A program made the position numbers and the translations under genes. A stretch of DNA of 64,000 bases from Amphimedon queenslandica (Eukaryota; Porifera; Demospongiae; Haplosclerida; Niphatidae): contig NW_003546299.1 in NCBI RefSeq assembly GCF_000090795.2, forward strand, positions 295,446 to 359,445, written 5' to 3'. Numbering within the stretch: position 1 is the first letter of the stretch; each line of letters begins with the position of its first letter. The notes beneath the pieces were generated by a model, which saw only the letters and a program-made list of their open reading frames with translations, was not told where the DNA came from and searched no databases. Shown here piece after piece: positions 22,501 to 33,347 of this stretch.

Positions 22501-24634
22501 TGTATGTAAGTGTACATTATAATGATTATTGTATAACAGCTACTATACAACCAAACACTTGCTGGCCAGTTCTCAAAACAATAAACAGCATATAACTGAC
22601 TCTGTTCTGTCTCTCCCTACAGACTAGTCAGTCATTGTAAGAAGTATGCAGAGTTTGATCCAATGCTACACTCGCCCGAATCATCTAACCCTTGGGTCAC
22701 TGGAGAGGATGCAATGTGGATCATCGGGAGATCACTGTGAGTCAATGGAGCTTCATTGATATTCTAATTAGTGTATCAAATAAATGTGGCAATACATGTA
22801 TGTGTCATTAGTGTACGAAGAGGTTCTGTGATGTAAAGTTATGTCATTATTGTTTTGATAACGTAATTGCAATTATAATTAGATACTTTTGAAACTGAAT
22901 CCAATTACCTAAAGTAACTGTCATGTTTTTTATGCATATCAACGTTGAAATATGCACAGCATTTCTTGTTGAGGGAGGACAAAGAGTGAAATGCCCAAAT
23001 ATTTCCTATTCTGTTATTATATTATATATAGAGTTGAATTCCCAACAGTGAGACAGCTGAGGCTGTGGGCATGTTCCCTGCACGACATGCTAACTGATGT
23101 CACCGGACGCTACAAATTCGAGCAGTTCTGTAAGAAACAGTATTGCTCTGAGAACATAAAGTTCTGGCAAGCCTGCACTGACCTAAAGCTATTACCACTG
23201 TTTGCCATACCTGGCTCTGTGAGGCTAGTATATGAGTAAGCATCAGGATGTATTGCCAATAAAGCATTTTTGTATCTTCTTTATCTGCTCTCATTCCTCT
23301 TTCTTTCTCTTGGCTTTTTTTTTATCTCTTAGTGAGTTTATTGATCCAAGTGCTTCACATATGGTTAATCTCAGTGCTACTGCTTTCGAGGAAGCTAGCA
23401 AAGATGTGGAAAACCCCTCAAGATATGCCTTCTCTGCTGCACAGGTCAGTCTGCCAGTCTGTCAATGATATCAGATACACTTCAGGAAGTAGTAAAATTA
23501 ATTAGGTTATTCTTTCTTTCCTAGGAACAAGTGTATAGCTTAATGAAGAATGACATTTATCCACGTTTCCTGAAAACAGACTATGATGTCCTATTAAAGA
23601 CTGCACACTCTGGAGGCAGCTTTGGAAAAGGGTACAACAGCATGACATAAAATTTGAAATTAGAATTAATGTTTTTTGTAGTTTTTTCAAGAGGTTAATT
23701 CCTCGGACTACAAGTCGTTTAGAGAAAGCTACACCAATCACAATAGTATCACCATGTCACCCAGAAAGATTCACTAGAAGACAAGTCAGTACATGATCAT
23801 ACTTACCTACTGTATTGGATTCTATCATATATATATTTATACTCATACAGCTAAGCATTAGTAAGAGCAATAGCGGTAGAAGCTCAATGGGAGATCTATT
23901 TGTTAACATTGGCGCCACTAACTGGGGCAGAGACACATCAGCATCAGCAAATGAGCTTGAATTTATGAACGCACTCACTTCGCCATCATCTGACCTCACC
24001 CTTGGGCCGAATAACCCAGATGAGAAACAGCGCCGAGTCTCTGCTCCTTCTGCCCCGTTCACAGAGACAGCACCGGTAGAGAAAAAGAAAGAAGAGCCAG
24101 AGAAAGAGAAAGTGTTGTGGGCCCTCAAAGAGGAGGACGACGATGAAGAGACAGAGTTAGAGAAAGAGAGAGCAAGATGCAAGCTGCTCAAAGGAGCCAT
24201 TAGGACCTCCCTCATACAATCTCATAGCATGGATGACCTCACACAGATCGAGGATGATAATACTTCTCTCCACGTCCCGGGGCATGACTTCCAAACTCAA
24301 CTAATGTCACTCAAAGTGTCCTCAGAGTAAGCCGCTAACATACCGTACCCACTCTATACATTTATTTGATTTGTCTTGTAGCATGTTTGACCAGGATATT
24401 GCATCCCTTGATCGCAAGAAATCTATCAGTATAGAAGACCTCCATCAGTTCCACACGAAATTCAAGCCGCTAGAAGAAGAAGAGAGCTTCTCCCCTGGTC
24501 ATTATGCTGCTAAGGACCGGAGGGTCTCAAAGGCTAAAGTTGCTGCCCAAACAATGGTGACCATTACGGTCCCTTCTCCTGATTATAATTTCTACTCGAG
24601 CTCTGACAGCATTCACTCGGCGATAAGTAACTAA
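19563..24634 (+). CDS. R7-family regulator of G-protein signalling (DEP-DHEX-GGL-RGS)
   Basis: About 17 exons: 19563-19784, 19870-19969, 20802-20849, 20927-21033, 21088-21139, 21193-21257, 21529-21605, 21667-21748, 21846-21917, 22225-22319, 22623-22736, 23032-23235, 23333-23444, 23525-23631, 23682-23784, 23851-24326 and 24382-24634. DEP: ALHLTNMLYNHGYFYSVE and YRFQTPHLWPSQNFDDSD. DHEX: ERAFWRLRRPPPGG. GGL: LREEISVLKEMKELKRMKLS. RGS: FEQFCKKQYCSENIKFWQAC..NPSRYAFSAAQEQVYSLMKNDIYPRF. Order matches RGS6/7/9/11, which speed GTP hydrolysis on Gi/o alpha subunits and pair with Gbeta5 through GGL. About 245 residues follow the RGS box (exons 16-17, rich in Ser, Glu and Lys, with KDRRVSKAKVAAQTMVTITV), longer than typical vertebrate R7 tails. 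Exact subtype not assigned. Confidence 0.92.
20140..20470. repeat. imperfect inverted-repeat element in RGS intron 2
   Basis: The left half contains ccatacccattatagggg and aagccccatacatt. The right half contains aatgtatgggctt and aaatggggtataatg in inverse order. It resembles a decayed foldback element; ends were not defined. Confidence 0.35.
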
Positions 24635-24835
24635 CTGTGGGTTTGTTTGTATTTTTGTACTGTTTGTATTCATTCTCTATCTCTCTTTACTGCGTGAAAG
24701 TGAGGGAATTAAATAATTATTGATATTTTTTGAATCATTTATTTTTGTATTTTTTCTTTCTCGATAATTATTTTTTGAATTTTTAATATTAAAACTTTTT
24801 TGTGAAATTAAAATTGCCTAAGTTGAGTCCTTTCT

Positions 24836-27800
24836 TTATTGAACAATCCTCAAATTTGCAATGGTGGAAACTTGAGCAATATCAAGAGAATGAATGTTCC
24901 AGGCCTTCAGTGTCTTCCACATCTCTTCCTCAGCCTCCTTGTCTCCATTCAGAGCTTCTCTTGAGAGATGCTGCAGCAATTGAATAGCAACTGGATCATG
25001 ATCCAATAGACAGGCAGCATCAACTGTCCTAAAGTGTGTTACAAAGAGATTACTATTGCAAATTAAAAATTCCTTCAAAATCCAAATTCAATCAGAATCC
25101 TCCCAAAATTCTACATCAAATGAAGAATTCTCTCCTTGCCATTTTTGATGAAATTTGGCCGAAGACTGTACCATAGTACATGGTCTTTGGCCCGATTTTG
25201 GAGCAACTTTAAAAATTCATAAAAAAAACTCAAAACTTACTACACATTGCACACAACATATAAAGTTTAGAAACACGTACAAATGAACAAAAATTGCCCC
25301 ATCCCCAAATGCTACTTAGCCCCTACACAAACATACATGTACATGACATGTGTTGCTATTACAATAGAAACAATGAAGTTACGGTATCGTTTACTTTAGT
25401 ATTGGATTGCTGGTGGCTTGTCTGTTCATATACTGAGAAAGGAGTGGAGACAGCACACGTGACATGTCATAATGTAACTGCGAACTACCATCATCATTAA
25501 AACTATTACTACAGATAACCTAATGAGAGAAAGAAGGAGGCATAAAAGACAGTAAAAGACGTGTATATTATTATTATCATCACCTGTTGTAGAAATATAT
25601 TGTCGATACAAGTGCAAATTTTATCAAAGATCTCGTCCAAGAGTGAGGCATTGATAGAAGCTCTTATGCTGTGTAGTGTGTATTGCAATTTCTGAAGAAA
25701 CAAACTGAGAGAATGAGATACTTCTAATTCCGACATCCCTTTGATTAATGTAAGATTATGCCACCTGAAAAAAAGAAATCAAGATCTCTACAAAGTACAA
25801 GAGCATCAATATGCATTAACAAAATTCCAGAGCCAATTTTAGAAAAATTAAGGCATGGCAACATGATTATTATTGTCATTTTAGATCTCTCTCTCTCTCA
25901 CCTTTCTCTCTTATAATCAGCTATATTTCTCCTTGCAATCCTTGTCACATGTCCTATTAGTTTCTCCTTCATGTTCTCAGCGAGTCCCGTGAATGCTTCA
26001 ATCACAGTATCAAATGCAGTTCCCTCAAGTTGAGCATAATCATGATCAATCTTCCGGAGTGACTCAATCTGACGGAGTACATCACCAATCACGCCTTTTC
26101 TGAATCTTTTGTCGTCTGATCTCAATTGCTGAGTATAATAATGCAACTCTAAAAAGAACTAATCAGCAGAAAGAAAGAAAAAAATTCATGATTTTAATCA
26201 GTTTAGAATCAAATGAAAGCTCACGGTCTCCTCTCCCCATTTCTGTAGTAGAGAGACCATATAGTCTGCTGCGTTGAGGTAGGCTGAGAACCTATTACTC
26301 AATGGGGTGGACTGGACTTTGCTGACATTATCAGCCAAATCTCTTTGGAACTCTAACAAGAGATCGACCTGAAGCTGCAGGAACTGGAGCCTTATGTATA
26401 GAGAAGGAATGCATCTGAATCTTTCTAAAAGAGAGAGAGAAAGAGAGAGAGAGGGTACAGTGTACAGTATAGCCTCTCTTAATGGACACTCCCTATAGCA
26501 AACACCTCCAAATAAAGAACATGCCCATTATATAGAGGCCCCACAGTCAAAAAACATAAAATGTATTTTTAATACTACTAACCAGTGATTCCAGCAATTA
26601 TTTGCATTAGTTTCTCAGCACATTCAGGGACCAATTCCCTACTAGTGGATGAATCAGTTAGTCTGTCAGTGTATAGAGAATCCCATGAGGTCGGTGACTC
26701 TGATATAACTTTCAATCTTTCGGCAGCAACTGAAATTTAAAATTCAGGCAAAAAAGTTTTATGACATCAAAAATTAGACCAGCTACCAATGAACTCACAT
26801 TGTCTCTCTAAATTCAGCCAGCGACAAAGAGGAGCTTCGTCTTGGAATACAAGAATGACGCTGGGATAGAGGAGAGGGTAGTGATGTACCTCGTGCAGCT
26901 CTTTCTCAAATAAGAGGAGCTCGTCAATCAGGTGAGACGTGAGGTAGTCGTCATCAAGCAGACATTGGCCCTGGGAGTGGTGGGAGGGGTCTAAATCATG
27001 ACGGAGCTTTTGGACTATTTCTTGTAAAAGACCACGAATAAATTCAACCTATAAAAAAGTTAATTATTGACGGGCTATCGTGTTATTTTTTGACTGGTAA
27101 CCTTAGCATTTATTTTAATTTTGGAACACTCGAGTAAAGTGGGTTGGACTTCAGTCTCTATAAAGTGAGTGTGGTCTGTTATCCACGTTGAGACTTGAGT
27201 AAAAAACCACTCTGGCTATTGTTAAAATTAAAAAAAAAAATTTATAATTCATATACATGTAGTTGATTGCTCACTTTTTCCTTTGAATTGGTTTGTCTGT
27301 TTCCACAAAAGTGATACTTGAATCTCTTACGAAGTGGAGATAAGAGTAGATCAATAGGAAGTGGTAGAGTGTCCTCCATTTTTGGAATATCCCGAGTTTC
27401 ACTCTCAGTCTGATCGATGGCCAGGAGTTGCTTGAAATTAGCTGCAAAGAGGACTTGCTTTTGCTGCCAAAGTTGAAGGGACTTTGCTGAAGTGTCTTTT
27501 GTGATAGGCCAGTTAATTGTCTTTAGTAACTCATCAAAATTACTAACAATATAAATAAGAATAAAAGAAATTATCATGTTTAGTATTATTATTATTATTG
27601 TTATTATTATTATTATTGTTATCATCTTACTGTGATACTTTCTCTTTCAATTCGTTTCTTCTCTTCTCACACATTGTCCTTGCATGCATCTTAAGATTAG
27701 AGCAGTAAGAGGATGAGAGAGTCTCCGAAACAGATACTAACTCCACAAAATCTTTAATGGCCTCCTCTATCTCACCATCTTTACTTCCACAGGACAAAAT

Positions 27801-28319
27801 TCTAGAACTAAAAAAAAATAATAATAACAAAAACAACAACAACATTATAATATCGTATGCTTTTTCATTTTATGCCTCAATTCTTTTACCTCAATTTTTG
27901 AACTCTATTTATCCATAATAAATATTTTCTCAGTCGCTCTATCTCATCAAGTTCTTTCAGTAGCGGTACAAGCTCCTTCATGCCAATATTTTCTTTTCCT
28001 TCTCTCATCTTTTCTTCTTCGGTTGTTATATCTTCTTTGAGGGTAAGTATTCTTCCTTTCAGTGACTCTAACTCGGTGATGGCTAGCCTGATCTCTCTCA
28101 TGACTTTCTGCCAGTCACCCTTTTCTGCTCCTTCTCCTCTACCAGAAAGCTAAAATTTTATTTATAAAAAGTATCATGTGAATTGTTGTTTGATTTTACT
28201 TGATTCGAAAGGATTTTTCTCTCTTTTTTGAGTCTTTCCAAAACGTCTGGTAATATCTTGTAATTGCTGCCAACATTTTCATCAAGAAACTCGTTGATAT
28301 CTGCAGAAGAAAGCGCCAT
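24836..28319 (-). CDS. RINT1: RINT1 (RAD50 interactor 1 / Dsl1-Tip20 tether subunit)
   Basis: About 12 exons, start ATG at 28319 (MALSSADINEFLDENVG), stop at 24836. N-terminal coiled coil (about 27886-28101, KGRILTLKEDITTEEEKMRE). Diagnostic core RKRFKYHFCGNRQTN (about 27272-27340), then PEWFFTQVSTWITDHTHFIE, HLIDELLLFEKELHEVHHYP, PLCRWLNLERQ (about 26800-27051). C-terminus VDAACLLDHDPVAIQLLQHL and WNIHSLDIAQVSTIANLRI. These match RINT1, a subunit with ZW10 and NBAS of the NRZ/Dsl1 tether for Golgi-to-ER vesicles at the ER, also linked to checkpoint control in mammals. Head to head with TANGO6, another secretory-pathway gene. The last intron holds a partial palindromic repeat. Confidence 0.92.
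25065..25315. repeat. partial palindromic-repeat copy in RINT1 last intron
   Basis: Carries ccaaattcaatcagaatcc, gaagaattctctccttgcc, and a mutated palindrome actgtaccatagtacatggt, matching the element at 16468-16977. Terminal inverted repeats are not seen. Confidence 0.65.
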
Positions 28320-28458
28320 TGTTAAATGTGGGTGAGGCTACAAAAGCATTTAGTCACGTGAAAGCACATGGATAAAGTGCACGGAGATGTACGGTAACCA
28401 CGTGTAACAGCGGTATGTTATCATATGTATGTTAATGGGGTTAAAAATTATCTTGATC
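28320..28458. promoter_or_regulatory. shared divergent promoter, RINT1 / TANGO6
   Basis: 139 bp between opposite start codons, containing two cacgtg-like stretches (tagtcacgtgaaagcac at about 28353 and ccacgtgtaac at about 28400). Paired CACGTG E-box cores would suit bHLH factors. Regulation is inference. Confidence 0.5.
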
Positions 28459-31400
28459 ATGGCGACAATAAAGAGCATCATATCTGCAATGAAAGAACTG
28501 ATATCTTCTGATCCTGACCCGCTGGCACCCTCTGGTTGGATGGAGAGGATACAATACAATTTAAAGAAGTCCAGGAGCAATCCTATTCTTACCTCAAGTG
28601 CCATTAAAGACGTAAAATTGAAATACAAACTGGAATTACCATTAGACCAGAGGGATGAAGATTATCAGTGGGGATTTGTGCTTGAGAGTTTGGCATTATT
28701 ACTACTCCTCCGTAACACAATAAATAACAGCCCATCTTTAGAAGGAGACCCTGCAGCAATGCTTAGTTTATCAGATAATAAAACTACTAAAGGAATTTGC
28801 CAGTTTGTACTATCACTTGGTCTCCATTTATATCTTGATGCTAAAAGACCCATCAGTCCTTCTGCTACTGGGATTAACACAAGTACTAAGTTGATTCCTG
28901 AATCAGTAAAGAGTGAACGCATTTGTATTATCATCCACTCTCTTTGTGATTGCTTGGATTCAGAAGAGCTTTCCTCCATAATACTCCAGACACTACTAAC
29001 AGGTCTTCTTGCTGGACTGTTCCAAATTATCTACAAGCCACTCCTTGAGTCTGCCTCTCCATCTCCGTCCACTCCTCGTGTTGTATCCAAGTCTTTCTCA
29101 GATCCAGAAGTATTTGAGAGTCATTTAAAGAACCTACTAAAGGCTCTACCTCGTCCTCTCTTAGTCAGGGAGTTACTCTCACTGCAAGTGATGGGAAGGA
29201 CTCGGAGGTCTGGGTTGTTGTGGTTGCGTAAAGCATGTGGGGAGCATCTCTCAAGAGTACTGATGGAGTCCAATGGTGTCCAATCTGTTCTACGAGGAAT
29301 ATTTGAAGCCTCAACTGGTTAGTGTAATAATAAATGAATATCTATTTTATTGCCATTATTAATTCTTTGCAATTAAATTTCTGTTAGGCAATGATGGGTT
29401 AGTTAGTGAGAGCGTCACTGAATCCTCTCAGAATTGGCACAAGTGCCAATCTATAGCTCAGATATTATCCAGCTGTCCATTACAAGCTGAATCCATTGAG
29501 AAATATTACTCTCTTGTCTGCCCTCAAGTAAAGCAAAAATAAAGTCTCCATTTCACATTTGGAAATATAATTTAGATACTCTCTCTTATCGGTCTTCCTC
29601 CTGATGGGGTTGGTAGACATTTTTTAAGAGTTGCTGTTTGCACTGTGACACAAATGCTCTCCAAGCAATATGATCTGTCAATGAAGTACATTGTGATTCC
29701 ACTACTTAGGCCACTATATGTATTGACTGAAGGTAACAAAAAATTTTTTATCATAAAAATTTTTTGATTTTTTTAGATGGAGATTTTCAAGATATTACCC
29801 AATTGGCATCTTCAGTGGAAATTTGTCTTAAGAATTTAAATAGAGTCAGGCTATCATTGTTTTAATGATGAGTTTTAAAAAAGTTATTGTTGTTAGATCT
29901 TAGAAGTTATTGAACCAACGTCACTTGTAGTGACGTCATTGGCAGAGTACTTACCTCTTCTCTTTGATATTTGGAGCTGCACACGAAAATATGAGGCACT
30001 AATCACAAAGTACACTCCCTAGTCCCTCAATTCATTTCTTTTTGTACTAAGTACTAAATATTATTTTTAAGCCTCATTTACTAATGTATAATTATTATGT
30101 ATTTATCATTATGCTTCATAGAAAGTTTGAACTGATTCTGATCAAAATTGAGACTTTTAGATTTGGCCAAAGTCCCTGTACTATAGTACAGGGATTTTAA
30201 CCAAGTTTCACCAAAAATGAAAAGTTGAGAAATCTCCATTTTAATAATTTTTTCTGATACATATACATGTACTTATGTTGCGTAGAAAGTTTGAGTTGCT
30301 TCCGATCAAAATTGGATTTTTTATGAATTTTTTACTTTGCTCAAAAATCGGGCCAAAGTCCCTGTACTATAGTACAGGGATTTTGACCAAATTTCACCAA
30401 AAATGAAAAGTTGAGAAATCTTCATTTTTATAATTTTTTATGATGCATATACATGTACTTATGTTGCGTAGAAAGTTTGAGTTGCTTCCGATCAAAATTG
30501 GATTTTTTATGAATTTTTTACTTTGCTCAAAAATTGGGCCAAAGTCCCTGTACTATAGTACAGGGATTTTGACCAAATTTCACCAAAAATGAAAAGTTGA
30601 GAAATCTTCATTTTTATAATTTTTTATGATGCATATACATGTACTTATGTTGCGTAGAAAGTTTGAGTTGCTTCCGATCAAAATTGGATTTTTTATGAAT
30701 TTTTCAATTTGCTCAAAAATCGGGCCAAAGTCCCTGTACTATAGTACAGGGATTTTGACCAAATTTCACCAAAAATGAAAAGGTGAGAAATCTCCATTTT
30801 TATAATTTTTTCTGATACATATACATGTACTTATGTTTCATAAAAAGTTTGAGCTGGTTCTGATTAAAATTGGATTTTTTAGGAATTTTTTTAAGTTGCA
30901 AAGTTATCTGAATTTTGGCCAAATGATATTTTTTCTTTATTTCTAATATTTCTGAGACACTGAAAGTTTAATCATAATTTTTTTTTGATTAGAAAATCAA
31001 AGCAATGTCTCATCTCCACTTTCAAATTATCAGACAGCCTTACTCAGTTAGAATTTCTGAAGTTCCTCCTTCATATTCACGAAACAGACACACAACGCTT
31101 CAAAGCACTGAGAAGTGACATCAAAATTACATTATCCACCAAAGGAGGAGACTTGATTATTGCAAGAGAAGAAGAGATGAATGTTTCTTCTAAAACATCC
31201 TCTGAAACAATGTCAGAAATTGGAACGGCCATCACTGATCTTGTAGAGGGAGAATTGAAATCAACCGGAATAAAATCAACACTGTTCACATACTGCATGG
31301 AATATATTGGAAACCTATTAGCTAGTGAAGCTGGCTTACAAAAGACAAAGAAGCAAGAGACAGCTCAGCCAATGAAAGGAGCATCTAGTAGGACATTATT

Positions 31401-32975
31401 GGACTGGGAGAGGTCATCAATGCATAGCAGTGAAGGAGTTTCATTCTCTAATGCACTGGTACTGTATCTACTAGCTTCTCTTTGTGAGGGAATGGACATA
31501 GAAACTATAAAAACACTAGACCTACAATCAACTGTACAAGCATTGGCATTACTTGTCAAATCTCATGGCATTTACCATCAAAAAGACAAGCCCATTTCCA
31601 CTAGACAAGAGGAAGGGAAAGAGACTGAACTGCTAACAGGAGGTGACGTGACTCTAAGTATTGCATTTGGATTACTGTCAGCCATACTGGCCAGTGAAAA
31701 GAAGGTATGACGTACATGTACATTCATTTTATTCTCTCTCTCTCTCTCCTTTTAGCTTAATCCTAGACTTCAATCAGTTCTTACAAGCCTCTTACCTTAT
31801 TTGGAATCTTTAGCGTGTCACTGTCCTAATGAGGAGCTCTCTGGGCTTGCTGAAGACTTGAGGATATGTATTGCCACACTGGGATCAGTTTGGTCCGAAA
31901 AAATGACGGAAGGAGTGACTGAAATGACAAAAAAGAAGACAAGGGAAGAGACTCTAGACAAAGAGAAGGTTGATTCTCTTCATTCTTCAAATGCAAGAGC
32001 TTCAAGGCCATTGATTGAAGTGATTGGATCAACTGACAACAATGAGACACTGTATGCAAGAGCTTTGAAAGACATACAAGACTCACTCATTCCTGTAAAG
32101 GGTCACGGCCTACAGCAACTGAGTCAACTTGTAAGAAAAAAAGACAGCGAAACTCTTGCTCACATTGACCATACAATCGAGCTGTTTCTGACACACTTGG
32201 GTCACAGTGACACTTATATATACCTGCCATCAATTCAAGGGCTGGTGGAGCTAGCCTCTCTCGTACCAGACAGAATAATACCACTCATGTGCAATGAATA
32301 TGCACAATTTAATGAGGCAAGGAAAGCTAGAGCGAGTTGTGGTACTCTGGAAGGTAAGAGTATAGACTGGCTGGTTAAGTTAGGTGAAGGATTGGTGAGG
32401 GCATCTCGTGAATGTGGAGACCTTTTACCAAAGTATTCCGAGTCTCTTCTGGCAGCTGTTCTTTCAAATATCAAGCACGGTGATCCACTCGTCAGATCAT
32501 CAGGTTTGTCAAACCTAGCTGATATATGCTCCAGTCTTCACTGGTCATTCACTCCTGTTGAAAATGAGGTGCTGAAAATAGAGACCAATTATTATTTATG
32601 TACATGTATCCTGTAGGTTGTTGAGTGCTTGGAGAAAGTATTAAAGACTGATAGCGATCCGACTGTAAGACGTGGAGCCATTAGTGTTACAAAGCATCTC
32701 TTTAAAGGACTTGGTACAAATATTGACAAAGTAAAATGCCTATTATTATTTCCTTGACTTTAAAATAAGTGTTTTAGGTTCTTCAAGGAGGTTCCCTGTT
32801 GAGTCTCTATCGTATGTTAAAGGTTTGCGAATCGTCAGATCCTGACCAACTCACAAGGACTCATGCACAGTCTGCCCTAGCAGAACTGGGAGATGTAATG
32901 AAACTCATTCTCTTTCCACCACCCAACTCTCAGAAACTATGCAAGAAAATATCAGTACTAGACCACATTAATTGA
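28459..32975 (+). CDS. TANGO6: TANGO6 (RTP1/TMCO7 family, Golgi organisation / Pol II assembly)
   Basis: Nine exons: 28459-29317, 29398-29527, 29576-29732, 29777-29844, 29897-30009, 30993-31704, 31756-32568, 32617-32730 and 32778-32975. Start MATIKSIISAMKELISSD (an in-frame ATG at 28429 is possible). All-helical HEAT-like protein of about 1,000 residues. The conserved RTP1_C1/C2 regions are clear: LTHLGHSDTYIYLPSIQGLV, VPDRIIPLMCNEY, DPLVRSSGLSNLADICSSLH, and the end segment DPTVRRGAISVTKHLFKGLG. Fungal Rtp1 relatives act in cytoplasmic assembly and import of RNA polymerase II; TANGO6 came from secretion screens. The exon 5-6 junction is fixed by frame (acceptor at 30992). Intron 5 (983 bp) is a satellite array. 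Confidence 0.9.
30110..30910. repeat. 186-bp tandem array with perfect palindromes in TANGO6 intron 5
   Basis: The 20-bp perfect palindrome CCCTGTACTATAGTACAGGG occurs at 30174-30193, 30360-30379, 30546-30565 and 30732-30751, spaced exactly 186 bp apart each time. Each unit also has gatcaaaattgg, caccaaaaatgaaaag and atacatgtacttatgtt. The units are the interior of the CAGGGTTTCCCACA element family in reverse orientation, amplified in tandem. Confidence 0.95.
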
Positions 32976-33347
32976 AACAATGACAATAGTTACTGAACAG
33001 CACTTCCTTAAATACACATTACTTCTAAAGTTCAAAGTTCTCAAGCAGAATGTGCCAGGCACATGCAGTGTTGTGGTTGGTTAGATAATACTGACCACAA
33101 TTAGCATGTACTTCTACCCAATGCAAATTATAAGGAAAATGACATCATCACTATAAAAAGTACTATCACAGATAGTAGATCTACGACTATATAGTTATGT
33201 ACAGTATAATCTTTTTATTATAATCAAAATAATTTGTTTAAGGTAACATGCAGCAACTCTATTGCCTACAGACAACAAAGTTGCTTCGCATTTTAAAGGG
33301 TGAGGTTAATTGGAGGAAAGGACAATGAATGTTTGTGTTTTTGTGTC
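32976..33347. other. convergent intergenic spacer
   Basis: Between the TANGO6 stop and the stop of the minus-strand membrane protein. Contains tgtacagtataatctttttatt and other AT-rich sequence. No exon or element was recognised. Confidence 0.5.

Noticed and set aside
22167-22550. 127-aa minus-strand ORF
   Set aside because: Antisense to the GGL exon of the RGS gene and its intron; no splice or start support.
30110-30910. CRISPR-like array (regular spacing with palindromes)
   Set aside because: Spacing is regular, but the whole 186-bp unit is conserved, not just the repeat. There are no variable spacers or cas genes, and it sits in a eukaryotic intron.
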